A program made the position numbers and the translations under genes. Below are positions 48,411 through 59,492 of a stretch of DNA of 64,000 nucleotides, piece by piece. The DNA is from Rickettsia endosymbiont of Cantharis rufa. GTDB taxonomy: Bacteria; Pseudomonadota; Alphaproteobacteria; Rickettsiales; Rickettsiaceae. Positions within the stretch are counted from its first letter, which is position 1. Each line of letters starts with the position of its first letter. The notes beneath the pieces are model-generated. The model searched no databases, was not told the DNA's origin, and was given only the letters and a program-made list of their open reading frames with translations. The stretch is taken from NCBI RefSeq assembly GCF_964026445.1, contig NZ_OZ032150.1:806001-870000 (forward strand), given 5' to 3'.

Positions 48411-48803
48411 ATGGGTAGAAAAAACGATATTATACAGAAAATTGATAGTTTTATCGGCAAGAAAATTTATTCTTTAAGACTCGCTAAGGGGTTGTCTCGT
48501 CAACAACTTGCTGAAGTAATTGATGTTACTCATCAACAATTACAAAAATATGAAAAAGCAATTAATAGAATTTCTGTAGGGAGGCTAGTACTAATTGCAG
48601 AGGCTTTAGATAGGAATATTGATTATTTCTTTGAAGGGTTAGAAGAAGCTAACAAACCGCAGCCCGTACATACTCAACATCAACGTATGTGTATTGAAGT
48701 TTCAAGAAATTTTATGAAGATTAATAGCACGGAAGAACAACAAGCCGTTAATAATTTAGTAAAATGTTTATCTGGAAAAGAAAAACTAAAAACTAATGTA
48801 TAA
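48411..48803 (+). CDS. XRE-family transcription regulator
   Basis: 130 residues. Helix-turn-helix from about residue 16: IYSLRLAKGLSRQQLAEVID then HQQLQKYEKAINRISVGRL, a standard XRE/Cro fold with the YEKAxNRIS contact region found in many alphaproteobacterial regulators. NIDYFFEGLEE follows. The C-terminal 50 residues are polar and unassigned. Targets unknown; the long upstream region suggests self-regulation. Confidence 0.88.
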   Translation: MGRKNDIIQKIDSFIGKKIYSLRLAKGLSRQQLAEVIDVTHQQLQKYEKAINRISVGRLVLIAEALDRNIDYFFEGLEEANKPQPVHTQHQRMCIEVSRNFMKINSTEEQQAVNNLVKCLSGKEKLKTNV

Positions 48804-48915
48804 AGTATACAATTTCGTGAATATAATTAAGCTTTACTAAACAGCTACCCGATAATCATTCATTAGAACAGATGTCGTCTTAGCTAACTTGATCGACATT
48901 GTCGCATGGCGGTTA

Positions 48916-49029
48916 TGTCATTCCCGCGAAAGCGGGAATCCAGTAATTAAAACATATCAATGATATAAGTTTTCAAAACTAAAAATTTACGTTACTTTTT
49001 TCTAGCTTCCCGCTTTCGCGGGAATAACA
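48916..49029. repeat. RPE downstream of sca4
   Basis: Arms TGTCATTCCCGCGAAAGCGG and CGCTTTCGCGGGAATAACA, between the convergent XRE and sca4 genes. Confidence 0.85.
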
Positions 49030-49040
49030 TGTATGTCAAA

Positions 49041-52000
49041 TTAAGGAACTCTTCCTGTATCTTTGCGTGGTTTTAGTTGAGCATCATAACCTACTTTCGA
49101 TTTATCTTGAATTGCAACTTTTTCCTCAAGCTTTGTTCGATTTTCTGTTAACATTGTTATATTATTAACTGCGCCTTTTTTCTTATTGTCCGCTTCATTT
49201 TGAATTAATGTACTAATTAATTTTATTTTTTCTTTATCGTTTAATTTTAAATTTTCAATAAATGATTTTTTCTCTGCTAACTCCTTAGTGTTATCATAGC
49301 TTCCTTGCTGTTGCTCATGTTGAGGTTTATATTTATCATCTATGGTTTTATAATCTGTAATTGATTTATTAATTTGCTGTTCTGATTCAACTCTTTTTTC
49401 TTCAATGGTCTTAAGATTACCATTTGGAGAAAGCATAGCACGAAAATTATTGACTTTCTCAACTGCAAGCTTAGATATATCACTTAATATACCAGAAGTT
49501 TTTTTCACAACTTCTTCTTCTGTCGATACTACTGATTCTTTAGATTTTTCTAATTCTTCTTCGCCAGGTGTAGGGACATCTTTTGATGTTTTAGTTATAC
49601 CCGCAACTATGTCCGAAGTTTTTTCTGTAATTTGTTTTTTTGAGACTTCGGTTTTTTCAGGGTGAGCCTCTAAAATAGGATCAATCACATCTTTTAATGC
49701 ATTAGCTACCTTTCTTGCTGCAGCATGTAAATCTGTGTCTTGATATAAATCTTTATTTAAATTTTGGGGCTCTCTTTCCAAAGCTGCTTCCATTGCAGCA
49801 TCTTTAAGTGCTTTTTGATCTTCCGGTGTAGCAGTACTTTTGTCGATACCGCTCGAAACTGCCTTAGTCAGTTCAGAAGTTACTTCGGGGGTTGCTTTAC
49901 CTTCATAAATGCCGTCTACTAACCCTTTAGTCATTAGCTTTTTATCTTCCAAATCTGTTATACTTTCGGCAACCCCTTTTTCTACGTATTCTATGGCAGC
50001 AATTTTTTCTGTAGGTGCTATAGTTTGATGACTAGCTATAGCTTTGCCTATACCTTTAACAATGTCCGCTTTATCTTGACCGTTCAAAGGACTCTCAGCA
50101 ACTACCTTAGTAATATTTTCAAGTGTTTCACCTTTTATCTCCGCTTTAATCGTACTATCTAAAACCTTTGTGGTAACATTTTGTATTGCCTCAGTTTTAG
50201 CGATAGCATTAAATGCAGGGTTAGCTAAAATACCTTGCACCTCTGCTATTTCGACATTTTTAGTTTGTTCTGCTGTAATCTTATCTAAATTCTGTTGCAT
50301 CAATTGTTGTTGTTCCTGGGTTAAAACACCCGCTTCTTTTTCTTTTGCTAATATATCCCCGATTAATTGGCTCTTTTTTTTAGGAGTAAGTTTTGACTCG
50401 TTTATCTTGTTGTCCATTCCTATAAGCATACTCCCTTTTTGTTCATCATGGAGGTTGCTATTTATTATTGTATCGCTGAGACCATTAAGTGCCGCCCATC
50501 TATCTAATTCATCATTAAATGTTAAAGCAAGTTCTGTTGCTTTTCCCACTATTTGTTGTTTATGTGTTGGATTAAGATTTTCTGAATTTAACGCGATAGC
50601 TACTGTACCTTCAAGCATTTTTGATTTTTCTAGGTCTGGGGTATTCTGATCATTTTTTATGGTTTCTAATATCGCATTTACTCCAGTTACTTTTGCGTAC
50701 GGTGTAAGGTCTTTAGTATTGACCGTATTTTCAGTTAAAGCAATTATATTAGCCTGCTTTTCAGCAATATCACTTTTCTCATTATTAAGAATTGCTGAGG
50801 CTGCTTCTTTAATTAAATCAATTTGTTTATTGTTGTCGGTCTCTTTTGTTAAACCTGCATTTACATAATTTAATAAATCTTGTATGCTGCCTGATAAAGC
50901 TGTAGCTGCATTAAGGAGGTTTGGATTCACTTGTTGCGGCATCGGCATTCCGTGAGGATCACCAAGAGGATAAGGTGGATTTGGAATTCCTGAAGATTTA
51001 GCTTGTTGCGGCTGTAGCATTTGTGTAGTTTTAGTAGTAGGTGTTTCAGCAGGTGACTGCAACCCTTGATTTGGGGTTATTGTTGATTGTAGTGTTTCCT
51101 GGGATCGATTTTGTACCTTTGTTAAATCTTCAGATATAGTTTGTGATAAGTCAACGCTCTGCCCTTGGTTTAGTTCTACCTCTTTCATCATTTCTTTATA
51201 TTTACCACGTGTTACTGCAAGTGTATAAATTTCTCCACCATGCTCAATATAAGCTACCGCATCCGGTCCGTCTCCGGCAAATTTTAAAGGTTGCGGTGAG
51301 CTTATTTCTTTAAGCAGAGGTTTACCGTTTGGCCCTTCTTCGTAGTGGGCAGTGAAATATACTGCTTTATCTTTAGAAGGTTTCGTACCGTCGGCTTTTA
51401 ATGCCACCATCGATAGATGTATCGACCCATCGGCTTTATCAAGTTTTACAGGAAAATCAATCTCTCTATATGAACTAATTTGAACCTGCGTACCATCTTG
51501 TTTAGCTACAGTAAAAGGCTTAGTTTTAACAGTTTTTTCATTTAAAGTACAAAGTTCATCACCTACATCATTTTTAACTAATGTTGCTCTAAGATCACTT
51601 GCGCCTATTTGGTTTTCCCACGGTACCGGCTTAAATCCACCTAGGTATCCATTAGCGGCACTATATGTTGAGAGAACATTTTTATAACCGGTTATTTCTG
51701 CTGCTTCTAGCTTCTTTTTCGTATCCGAATCTTCAAAAGCTTTATTAACTAACCCTTGATTATCCGGATTACTTAAAAAAGTATGGAATTTTTTATCTTC
51801 TTCCTCTTTTGCTATTTGTTCAGCTAACTCCGGATTTGTATTGGCAAAATATTCTCTTAATATATCTCTTTGCTTTTCTAAAATCTCTTTTCTAATAGCT
51901 TCGGTTATTGGATCTAATGTTTGACCGTCTGCCGATACCCCCCTGGATAAAGCACTAATTGAAGGTATTGAAGTAGAGGTGCTAGCCGGTGCTTGAAAAA

Positions 52001-52145
52001 TGCTATCATCAGCTTCTAGTTCTGGGGGTGTAGTTTGAGAAAAAAGTTCTTGCTTTTGCTTTTCTTGTTGCTGTTTTTCTTCTTCCGTAAATTCTCTATT
52101 TAAAGGATCAAATTCACTTATATCCGGGTTACCGTCTTTACTCAT
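49041..52145 (-). CDS. sca4: surface cell antigen Sca4 (PS120, gene D)
   Basis: 1034 residues, close to the roughly 1000-1030 usual for the family. It starts MSKDGNPDISEFDPLNREFT. The N-terminal globular domain holds QISSYREIDFPVKL and LKFAGDGPDAVAYIEHGGEI. The rest is alanine/lysine/glutamate-rich helical repeats (NALKDVIDPILEAHPEKT and similar). There is no signal peptide. Sca4 in spotted-fever rickettsiae is known to be secreted and to bind host vinculin through helical segments, easing cell-to-cell spread. The frame is complete and undisturbed. Confidence 0.95.
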   Translation of the reverse strand: MSKDGNPDISEFDPLNREFTEEEKQQQEKQKQELFSQTTPPELEADDSIFQAPASTSTSIPSISALSRGVSADGQTLDPITEAIRKEILEKQRDILREYFANTNPELAEQIAKEEEDKKFHTFLSNPDNQGLVNKAFEDSDTKKKLEAAEITGYKNVLSTYSAANGYLGGFKPVPWENQIGASDLRATLVKNDVGDELCTLNEKTVKTKPFTVAKQDGTQVQISSYREIDFPVKLDKADGSIHLSMVALKADGTKPSKDKAVYFTAHYEEGPNGKPLLKEISSPQPLKFAGDGPDAVAYIEHGGEIYTLAVTRGKYKEMMKEVELNQGQSVDLSQTISEDLTKVQNRSQETLQSTITPNQGLQSPAETPTTKTTQMLQPQQAKSSGIPNPPYPLGDPHGMPMPQQVNPNLLNAATALSGSIQDLLNYVNAGLTKETDNNKQIDLIKEAASAILNNEKSDIAEKQANIIALTENTVNTKDLTPYAKVTGVNAILETIKNDQNTPDLEKSKMLEGTVAIALNSENLNPTHKQQIVGKATELALTFNDELDRWAALNGLSDTIINSNLHDEQKGSMLIGMDNKINESKLTPKKKSQLIGDILAKEKEAGVLTQEQQQLMQQNLDKITAEQTKNVEIAEVQGILANPAFNAIAKTEAIQNVTTKVLDSTIKAEIKGETLENITKVVAESPLNGQDKADIVKGIGKAIASHQTIAPTEKIAAIEYVEKGVAESITDLEDKKLMTKGLVDGIYEGKATPEVTSELTKAVSSGIDKSTATPEDQKALKDAAMEAALEREPQNLNKDLYQDTDLHAAARKVANALKDVIDPILEAHPEKTEVSKKQITEKTSDIVAGITKTSKDVPTPGEEELEKSKESVVSTEEEVVKKTSGILSDISKLAVEKVNNFRAMLSPNGNLKTIEEKRVESEQQINKSITDYKTIDDKYKPQHEQQQGSYDNTKELAEKKSFIENLKLNDKEKIKLISTLIQNEADNKKKGAVNNITMLTENRTKLEEKVAIQDKSKVGYDAQLKPRKDTGRVP

Positions 52146-52187
52146 AAAACCTCTAATTTAATCAAAAATTAATTAGCACAAACTGAA

Positions 52188-52300
52188 TGTCATACCGCGA
52201 CTTGATCGCGCTATCCGCAAAAATAATTCAAAAGATTCTGTGGTCAAGCCACGGGATGACAAAGGAAAAAAGCTGGATTCCCGCCTACGCGGAAATGACA
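52188..52300. repeat. RPE pair between sca4 and tlc
   Basis: A first palindrome 52188-52261 (TGTCATACCGCGACTTGATCG ... CACGGGATGACA) is followed by a half element of another type (TGGATTCCCGCCTACGCGGAA then ATGACA). Confidence 0.75.
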
Positions 52301-52385
52301 TAACATACCTTTTTTCACAGTTTGTGTTATACTGTCAAAAATAGTATATAGGGATTTCAGAAATATCAAGAAAAATCTGATATTT

Positions 52386-53909
52386 TTATTGAGAAATTTT
52401 ATATTCTTTGTTGAGTTCTTTGGTTGCCCAAAGCCAAATTATACAAGTAATTATGAATAAAATCATCAAGCAAACAGAGATAGATTGGTAGCTAGCAGAA
52501 GGTAATATTATAAATACTAATGATTGTAAAAATGCACTACCTGATTTACCAAGTTTTGTACCGATTACATCAGCCGCTGCTTTACCTTTTATTTTTATTT
52601 CCGGGTCTAAAGGGACATAAGCCATTTCTTTTGTTGAATCAAATAAGGTGTATTTGCTTGATTTACTAAGCACGTTTTGAATAGCGCCAATAGTTATAGC
52701 AATTAAAGCAGGATCTGTTAGAATGAAATTTGCTATTATTAAACCTGCAAATCCTTCAAAATTATTAACGGCAAAAAATAATATACCAGTAACAAAAACT
52801 ATTAAAGGTGTGATAACAGCTGCCGTAAACCAGCCGAGTCTTCTAACTATATTTGAACCAAGTACGACGAATAAAATGGTAAATGCTCCGGTATAACTCA
52901 AATAACTTCCTATAAACGCCGCATATTCAGTTGGAGTTTTATAAATTTTGGTAGCTGCCGCTTTCCAAGGACCTTCTACTAAGTTTATAGCAATACCGTA
53001 ACAAATAAGTAAAGTTGCAATTAATCTAATATGTCTTGACGATAGAATCATTTGAAAACTTTCGACAATAGTCATTGATTTTTTCTTTGCTTTAAATTTG
53101 AGTAATGCCATATGCTCTTTGTCTAGTATTTTATGATTAAGTAGCCAAAAAGTTTTAATAGCGATGATGCCTAAAATTAATACTATAGTTAGTATAATTT
53201 GTATAGAAAGCGTGTGAAAAGACGATTGCAATGAGAATTTATTAGTTACATACTCATTAATATTACTTAGATTTTCTAAAAATTGTCCTGCTAAATAAAT
53301 ACCTGTTTGGCTTAGTAATCCAAATAACGGATAAAATCTTTTAGATTCCTCTACTGTAGTAATATTATTAACAAATTGCCAAAAAAGTAATGCAAAAACT
53401 ACATTTGGCCATAATTCGGCTATTATGTAAAATAACGAAAAACTCCATTTCGATAAAAGAAATATAAACCATTTTAAATTAGGTAAACTTATCGTTAAAT
53501 TTTGAACAGTTACAGGGCTTAAATGCAATATTTCATGGTTTGGGAAAATAACATAAGCAAATAAAGCAAAGAATGCCAAAAAAATTGATATAACAAGATA
53601 AAATATATTTTCTGCTTTCATACTATTAACAAGCTTTACATAGATAGTAGTCACTAAGAAAGCAGATGGCATCACTCCCCAAAATTTCAAAAATGAAATA
53701 GTCTCGGCACCGATCATAGTAGTAACAATACTATCTTTTAAAGCTCTGATTAAATTTTGGATAAATAAAATACAGAACATTAATAAGGTGATGAATAAAA
53801 ATTTAGAAACTTCGTGACGTTTTATGGGCCAAATGTAATCGGTAAGTTTGGAAAGATATATATTGATTTTAGAGGGAGGATTTTCTATATTAGCTGGGTT
53901 AATCGTCAT
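52386..53909 (-). CDS. tlc4: nucleotide transporter of the ADP,ATP carrier (Tlc) family
   Basis: Inner-membrane transporter taking nucleotides from the host cytosol. 507 residues with 12 helices. Family marks: LTDYIWPIKRHEVSKFLFIT, FIQNLIRALKDSIVTTMIGA, and TLFDSTKEMAYVPLDPEIK, which is almost invariant in Tlc proteins. The neighbourhood (sca4 on one side, truB-rpsO-pnp on the other) and sequence fit the Tlc4 paralogue, reported to carry CTP/UTP/GDP and not ATP/ADP exchange. Family certain, paralogue number likely. Confidence 0.9.
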   Translation of the reverse strand: MTINPANIENPPSKINIYLSKLTDYIWPIKRHEVSKFLFITLLMFCILFIQNLIRALKDSIVTTMIGAETISFLKFWGVMPSAFLVTTIYVKLVNSMKAENIFYLVISIFLAFFALFAYVIFPNHEILHLSPVTVQNLTISLPNLKWFIFLLSKWSFSLFYIIAELWPNVVFALLFWQFVNNITTVEESKRFYPLFGLLSQTGIYLAGQFLENLSNINEYVTNKFSLQSSFHTLSIQIILTIVLILGIIAIKTFWLLNHKILDKEHMALLKFKAKKKSMTIVESFQMILSSRHIRLIATLLICYGIAINLVEGPWKAAATKIYKTPTEYAAFIGSYLSYTGAFTILFVVLGSNIVRRLGWFTAAVITPLIVFVTGILFFAVNNFEGFAGLIIANFILTDPALIAITIGAIQNVLSKSSKYTLFDSTKEMAYVPLDPEIKIKGKAAADVIGTKLGKSGSAFLQSLVFIILPSASYQSISVCLMILFIITCIIWLWATKELNKEYKISQ

Positions 53910-54023
53910 TAATTTGGTCTAACCTAAATCTCAATTGGCTAGAATTATATATTAAAGATTTTCTAAACTTAAGTCAAGGATATACTCGTTTAATTTGAGG
54001 TATTAACTAAAAAGAGTTGATAT

Positions 54024-54148
54024 CGTCATTGTAAGCGAACTTTAGTTCGCGTGGCAATCCAGAAAAATTAATAAAGAATGCTAAAATTAGCATTTTTTTT
54101 CACTGGATTGCTTCGTCAAATTACTACGTAATTCTTCTCGCAGTGACG
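54024..54148. repeat. RPE-like palindrome upstream of truB
   Basis: Arms CGTCATTGTAAGCGAA and CTTCTCGCAGTGACG, with GTGGCAATCCAG and CTGGATTGCTTCGTC inside. An apparent earlier start of truB at 54143 lies in its last bases. Confidence 0.8.
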
Positions 54149-54193
54149 AAAAAGTTTCAAGTTATCAACTCTTCATTTTTAGGAAGTATATTA

Positions 54194-55075
54194 ATGAGTA
54201 ATTATTGGTTAAACCTTTATAAACCAAGAGGTGTAAGTTCTGCTAAACTTGTTAGTATAGTAAAGAAAATACTAGGTAAAGTTAGGATAGGGCATGCCGG
54301 TACTTTAGACGTAGAAGCAGAAGGAGTATTGCCGCTTGCGGTCGGTGAAGCTACAAAGCTAATACAGCTACTAATTGATGCTAAAAAAGCCTATATTTTT
54401 ACTGTAAAATTTGGGGTGCAGACTGATAGCGGTGATTATGCTGGCACCGTAATAGCAACAAAAGATTATATCCCTTCTCAAGAAGAAGCTTATGCCGTAT
54501 GCTCTAAATTTATCGGTAGCATAACTCAAATACCGCCGACTTTTTCTGCTCTTAAGGTTAACGGCGTAAGAGCCTATAAATTGGCTAGAGCTGGGAAAGA
54601 AGTAGAATTAAGGCCAAGAAATATAACTATTTATGATCTAAAATGTTTAAATTTTGACGAGAAAAATGCCACCGCTACCTATAGTGTGGAATGCTCAAAA
54701 GGTACTTATATAAGGACTTTAGCAGAAGATTTGGCATTATCCTTGCAAAGTTTAGGATTTGTGATAGAATTACGCCGTACTCAGGTTGGAATATTTAAAG
54801 AAGAAAATGCTATTCATATTATTTCACCCGAAGAAATTACAAAAGAATTTCTTGGGACAAAAAGTATAAAGATAGAAGCAATACTGGACGACATCCTGGT
54901 TCTTGATGCAACTGACAGCCAAGCACAGCAAATTAAATATGGACAGAAATGCCTGTTTGATTATGAAAAAGATGTTAATCTTTTATGGGTTCGCTATAAA
55001 GGCGTTTTGCTTGCAATAGGTAGCTTAAATGAAGGTTGCTTTAATTCTTTACGAGTATTTAATTTAACACCGTAG
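54194..55075 (+). CDS. truB: tRNA pseudouridine-55 synthase
   Basis: Converts U55 of tRNAs to pseudouridine. About 293 residues from the chosen ATG at 54194, which has AGGAAG upstream. A GTG start at 54143 would lie in a repeat. Start [18 protein letters not shown]; catalytic Asp in [34 protein letters not shown] is motif III. First gene of truB-rpsO-pnp. Confidence 0.95.
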   Translation: MSNYWLNLYKPRGVSSAKLVSIVKKILGKVRIGHAGTLDVEAEGVLPLAVGEATKLIQLLIDAKKAYIFTVKFGVQTDSGDYAGTVIATKDYIPSQEEAYAVCSKFIGSITQIPPTFSALKVNGVRAYKLARAGKEVELRPRNITIYDLKCLNFDEKNATATYSVECSKGTYIRTLAEDLALSLQSLGFVIELRRTQVGIFKEENAIHIISPEEITKEFLGTKSIKIEAILDDILVLDATDSQAQQIKYGQKCLFDYEKDVNLLWVRYKGVLLAIGSLNEGCFNSLRVFNLTP

Positions 55076-55122
55076 AATTCTTTTAAAACTAGAGATCTAT
55101 ATATTTTAAGGAGAGATTATCG

Positions 55123-55398
55123 ATGTCGATTACACAAGAACGTAAACAACAATTAATTAAAGAATATGCTATAACGGGAAATGATACTGGTTCAAGCGCG
55201 GTGCAATGTGCTATCTTAACTCAAAGAATCAATAATTTAACCGAGCATTTTAAATCTAACTATAAAGATCATACTTCAAGACGTGGATTATTAATTTTAG
55301 TCGGACGCCGTCGTAGATTACTTAACTATATTAAAAAGAATAGTATTAGCGAATATTTAGACTTAATAAGTAAGCTAGGAATTAGGAAAATAAAGTAG
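55123..55398 (+). CDS. rpsO: 30S ribosomal protein S15
   Basis: 91 residues, two more than usual. [20 protein letters not shown] and the [20 protein letters not shown] pattern are the family's 16S contact region. The ribosome site AAGGAGAG is strong. It lies 47 bases after truB and, after an RPE, before pnp: the usual order. Confidence 0.97.
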   Translation: MSITQERKQQLIKEYAITGNDTGSSAVQCAILTQRINNLTEHFKSNYKDHTSRRGLLILVGRRRRLLNYIKKNSISEYLDLISKLGIRKIK

Positions 55399-55407
55399 TA
55401 AGGTAAT

Positions 55408-55549
55408 CGTCATTGTGAGTAGGCATTACATATGTGGATGTCAAGTCGTCATTGCGAGCAGCTACAGGCTGCGTGGCAATCTCATGAAATAATAACAAAC
55501 TCCTGAGATTGCGGGCGTACAATTACTTCGTAATTTCCTCGCAATGACG
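55408..55549. repeat. RPE-like palindrome between rpsO and pnp
   Basis: A lone left half at 55408 (CGTCATTGTGAGTAGGC) and a full element at 55447-55549 (CGTCATTGCGAGCAGC ... CCTCGCAATGACG). It can fold in the rpsO-pnp mRNA and may act as an RNase or termination site, as the spacer does in other bacteria (inference). Confidence 0.8.
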
Positions 55550-55592
55550 GGCTAGAATACAAAAAATGTAAATTATGAAATGAGATAAATAG

Positions 55593-57827
55593 ATGTATAA
55601 CGAAATAACTAAGAGTGTTACATGGAACGGGAAAATTCTTGAACTTAGTACAGGTAAAATAGCACGTCAGGCTGGTGGTGCGGTTATGGTAAAAATGGGT
55701 AACTCTGTTTTACTATGTACAGCAGTAGTAGCTAACAAAGCAAAAGAAGGTATCGGTTTTTTTCCTTTGACAATTAATTATAGAGAGATGGCATCTGCTG
55801 CCGGTAAAATACCTGGTGGTTTTTTTAAGCGCGAAGGAAAAGCGTCAGATAGGGAAGTTTTAGTATCTCGTTTAATAGATAGGCCAATCAGACCGTTATT
55901 TCATCCGTCTTTTGTGAATGAAACGCATGTAACTTGCAGTGTTCTTTCATATGATCCTGAAACTCCGGTAGATATACTTGCAATCATTGGTGCATCGGCT
56001 GCACTTAGCCTATCCCCCGCTCCTTATCTAGAAATAGTTGCTGCAAGCAAAGTAGGATTGATCAACGGTGAATTTGTTTTAAATCCGACACTTGAATTAT
56101 TAAAAACAAGTCAACTTGATTTAGTAGTTGCAGGAACAGCGGATTCAGTAATGACAGTTGAATCGGAAGCTCATTTACTTTCTGAAGAACAAATGCTAGA
56201 AGCTGTAAAATTTGGCTTTGAGAGCTTCCAGCCGGTAGTAAAGATAATTAAAGAACTAGCAGAAGAAGCTAAAAAACCAAAACTTGAAATGCAAGATTTA
56301 TATCCTGCCTCATTAAAAAACGAAATTGAAAAGTTATTTGCAAAAGAAATTGAACAAGCTTTTGCGATTAAATCTAAACAAGAACGTAGCGCTAATTTAG
56401 ATTTAGTACCTGAAAAAGTTCTTACGCATTTTGTAAGCGACATAGAAAATAGAAAATATAGTAATTATCAAATCGAATCGGCTTTAAAATCTATTGAATC
56501 AGATATATTACGTAACGAGATTTTAGAAAAAAATAGACGTATCGATGGAAGAAGTACCACGGATATAAGACAAATTGCCTGTGAGATCGGGCTGTTACCC
56601 CGCACTCATGGCTCAGCTTTATTTACTAGAGGTGAGACACAAAGCTTAGTTAGTGCTACATTTGGTACTAGCTTAGATGAGCAAATAGTTGACAATTTAG
56701 AGGGTGAGTATAAAGAACGCTTTATGCTCAATTATATCTTCCCACCTTACTCCGTAAATGAAGCAATGCCGATGAGAGCACCTAGTCGTCGTGAAGTCGG
56801 GCATGGTAAGCTTGCTTGGCGTGCTATTAATCCTTTATTACCTACTAAAGTACAATTTCCTTATTCTATTAGAGTAGTTGCGGAAACTACAGAGTCTAAC
56901 GGTTCTTCTTCAATGGCAACTGTTTGCGGTAGTTCTCTTGCTTTAATGTATGCCGGCGTACCGATAAAAGCACCAGTTGCGGGTATTGCCATGGGACTTG
57001 TTAAGGAAGGCAAAAAATTTGCCGTATTATCGGATATTCTCGGCGATGAAGATTATTTAGGTGATATGGACTTTAAGGTTGCAGGAACTAGCGAAGGGAT
57101 TACTGCATTACAGATGGATATCAAAATACGAGGTGTGGACTTTGATATAATGAAAGTAGCTTTAGAACAAGCACGGCTTGGTCGTTTGCATATACTTGAG
57201 CAAATGAATAAAGTTATCAGTAAACCAAATAGCGAACTAAGTAAAAATGCCCCTTCTACTACTACTATAAAAATAGATAAAGATAGGATTAGAGATATTA
57301 TAGGACCAGGTGGTAAAGTAATAAAGGAAATTTGCGAAACTAGCGGTGCTAAAATAGATATAAGCGATGACGGCAGCGTTGCTGTTTATGCTTCAGATAA
57401 AGACAAAGTAAAAATTGCATTAGATAAAATAAAAGCTATTGCCGTTGAACCTGAAATCGGTGAAATATTTAACGGTACGGTAATGAAGGTCTTAGATTCC
57501 GGTGCTTTTATTAATTACTTAGGTAATAAAGATGGTTTTGTTCATATTAGTGAAATTTCAGAAGAAAGAATAGAAACGGTTAGTAGTGTTTTAAAACAAG
57601 GCGATATAGTAAAAGTTAAGCTAATAGGTTTTGATAATAAGGGCAAAGCAAAACTAACTATTAAAAATGCTGATAAGGATAAATCTTCAAATAATCCAAA
57701 ACCAAGAAATAACTCTAAAGAAAACCAAGAGTCTGAAAAACGAGATGTTGGTAAAAAACGAGCTTGGAATGAAGAAAATAATGCTGAAACGGCTGAAACA
57801 GTTACAGAACGTAAGTATTTTAATTGA
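55593..57827 (+). CDS. pnp: polynucleotide phosphorylase
   Basis: 3'-5' phosphorolytic exoribonuclease. 744 residues. First RNase PH domain from about 10 ([19 protein letters not shown]), helical linker, second domain with [16 protein letters not shown] and [16 protein letters not shown] (metal Asp). Then the KH domain ([17 protein letters not shown]) and S1 domain ([27 protein letters not shown]). A polar, Glu/Asn-rich tail follows. All domains intact. Confidence 0.97.
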   Translation: MYNEITKSVTWNGKILELSTGKIARQAGGAVMVKMGNSVLLCTAVVANKAKEGIGFFPLTINYREMASAAGKIPGGFFKREGKASDREVLVSRLIDRPIRPLFHPSFVNETHVTCSVLSYDPETPVDILAIIGASAALSLSPAPYLEIVAASKVGLINGEFVLNPTLELLKTSQLDLVVAGTADSVMTVESEAHLLSEEQMLEAVKFGFESFQPVVKIIKELAEEAKKPKLEMQDLYPASLKNEIEKLFAKEIEQAFAIKSKQERSANLDLVPEKVLTHFVSDIENRKYSNYQIESALKSIESDILRNEILEKNRRIDGRSTTDIRQIACEIGLLPRTHGSALFTRGETQSLVSATFGTSLDEQIVDNLEGEYKERFMLNYIFPPYSVNEAMPMRAPSRREVGHGKLAWRAINPLLPTKVQFPYSIRVVAETTESNGSSSMATVCGSSLALMYAGVPIKAPVAGIAMGLVKEGKKFAVLSDILGDEDYLGDMDFKVAGTSEGITALQMDIKIRGVDFDIMKVALEQARLGRLHILEQMNKVISKPNSELSKNAPSTTTIKIDKDRIRDIIGPGGKVIKEICETSGAKIDISDDGSVAVYASDKDKVKIALDKIKAIAVEPEIGEIFNGTVMKVLDSGAFINYLGNKDGFVHISEISEERIETVSSVLKQGDIVKVKLIGFDNKGKAKLTIKNADKDKSSNNPKPRNNSKENQESEKRDVGKKRAWNEENNAETAETVTERKYFN

Positions 57828-57848
57828 TCTTATCATAGCATAGCCCTG

Positions 57849-57920
57849 TGTCATACCGCGACTTGATCGCGGTATCTAATAATACTTAAATGGATACCGC
57901 GATCAAGTCGCGGTATGACA
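57849..57920. repeat. 72-bp perfect palindromic RPE between pnp and kdsD
   Basis: 27-base arms starting TGTCATACCGCGACTTGATC match their complement without a mismatch around an 18-base loop. It ends seven bases before the kdsD start codon, so it must be transcribed if the genes form one operon, and it could mask the kdsD start region. Confidence 0.9.
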
Positions 57921-57927
57921 AAAAACA

Positions 57928-58887
57928 ATGACCGACACAAATAATTATCGCGCCATCGCAAAGAGAGTTATTTCTAATGAAGCGAGTGCTTTAGAAAAAT
58001 TATCTAAAAATATCCCTGAGGATTTTAATGAGATTGTAGAATTTTTACTATCTTTCAAAGGTCGGGTAATTTTAACTGGCATAGGTAAAAGCGGTTATAT
58101 TGCAAGAAAAATAGCTGCTAGCTTTTCCTCAACCGGTATGCCTGCTTTCTATTTACACCCGGCAGAAGCAAGTCATGGCGATTTAGGAATGATTACAAAA
58201 GATGATCTAGTTATTATGCTTTCTAATTCCGGCGAAACTAAAGAGTTATTTGATATAACCGCATATTGCAAGAACTCTTCCATAAAAATTGCTGCAATGA
58301 CAATGAATAAAAATTCCACTTTAGCTAAAAGAAGTGATTTTTTATTAATAATACCCGAATATCCGGAAGCTTCTGTAATAGGCGCTCCTACTATATCATC
58401 TTTAATAATGTTATCACTCGGCGATGCATTAATGACTGCCGTGCATGAAAAGCGAGGCTTTACCAAAGATGATTTTAAGATTTATCATCCTGGAGGTACA
58501 ATAGGTGCTAATTTAACAAAAATTAAAAACCTAATGCGTAGCGGTGATGAAATACCTTTAGTATACGAGGATACTTCTTTTGCTGAAACTGTAATCATTA
58601 TGAATAAAAAACGTTTGGGGTGTGCAATAGTAACAGATAAAAACAAAAATCTACTGGGAATCATAACGGACGGTGATTTACGTCGTCATATCAGCGATCA
58701 GATCCACTTAAAAATAGCATCAAGTATTATGACTAAGAATCCTACCTGTATTTCATCCGAAACATTTGCAAAAGAAACTTTAAATTTAATGAAATCTAAA
58801 AATATCACTAACATACCGATTGTTGATGATAATATCATTACAGGTATTATTCATATTCATGATTTACTGAAGGTAGGAGTTAGCTAA
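57928..58887 (+). CDS. kdsD: arabinose-5-phosphate isomerase (KdsD/KpsF/GutQ)
   Basis: Makes arabinose-5-phosphate, the precursor of Kdo for lipopolysaccharide. 319 residues: SIS domain ([43 protein letters not shown]) and two C-terminal CBS domains ([33 protein letters not shown]). Start near the 72-bp palindrome. It heads the LPS-related group with lptC, lptA and lptB. Confidence 0.95.
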   Translation: MTDTNNYRAIAKRVISNEASALEKLSKNIPEDFNEIVEFLLSFKGRVILTGIGKSGYIARKIAASFSSTGMPAFYLHPAEASHGDLGMITKDDLVIMLSNSGETKELFDITAYCKNSSIKIAAMTMNKNSTLAKRSDFLLIIPEYPEASVIGAPTISSLIMLSLGDALMTAVHEKRGFTKDDFKIYHPGGTIGANLTKIKNLMRSGDEIPLVYEDTSFAETVIIMNKKRLGCAIVTDKNKNLLGIITDGDLRRHISDQIHLKIASSIMTKNPTCISSETFAKETLNLMKSKNITNIPIVDDNIITGIIHIHDLLKVGVS

Positions 58888-58892
58888 AATTT

Positions 58893-59492
58893 ATGCTCTC
58901 TTCCTATAAACGGCGAAAAAAAATTTGGAAATCTGTCTATTTTTTAATAATACTTGGAATTTTGTATATGGGATATATACTAATTAAAAGTGGTTATGCT
59001 AATGAAGAAGGGGATATTAACGTTACAAAAAAAAGCTTAAAAGATAATAAAAATTTTGATTTAAAATATAATATTATATTGAAAGATTCAATTTTTGAGG
59101 GAGTAAATAAAAACTTAAATGCTTATACAATTAAAACTAAGCAAGCTATAAAAGAGTCAGATAACAAATATAAATTAGATATAATAAATGCTATTTATAA
59201 CGTAAATAAGGACCAACCTCTCACCATACATGCGAAAGAAGGCTTTTTAGACGAAGAATCAAGCATATTAGATTTAAAAAACGATGTAAAACTTTATTTT
59301 GATGAGGTCATATTTAACACTAATGATGCACGGATTGATTTAGTAAATAAGAATATAGCCGGTAATTCGCCTGCTACGTTACTTTACAAAAACTCTTCCG
59401 TTACTTCGGATAGTTTTAATACTGTGGATGAAAATAATATTATAATTTTTAAAGGCAATGTCTCTACAATCATCGATTTATCGGATTATTAA
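58893..59492 (+). CDS. lptC: LPS export protein LptC-like
   Basis: 199 residues: one N-terminal membrane helix ([17 protein letters not shown]), then a beta-rich periplasmic part ([38 protein letters not shown]). This is the LptC arrangement; the family is weakly conserved, so the call rests on topology and context. It overlaps lptA by 35 bases in another frame. Confidence 0.85.
   Translation: MLSSYKRRKKIWKSVYFLIILGILYMGYILIKSGYANEEGDINVTKKSLKDNKNFDLKYNIILKDSIFEGVNKNLNAYTIKTKQAIKESDNKYKLDIINAIYNVNKDQPLTIHAKEGFLDEESSILDLKNDVKLYFDEVIFNTNDARIDLVNKNIAGNSPATLLYKNSSVTSDSFNTVDENNIIIFKGNVSTIIDLSDY

Noticed and set aside
49405..50868. Long plus-strand frames inside sca4
   Set aside because: They are antisense shadows of the repeat-rich sca4 frame.
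54143..54193. Earlier GTG start for truB
   Set aside because: It begins in the last bases of an RPE; the ATG at 54194 has AGGAAG upstream and matches the usual TruB N-terminus.
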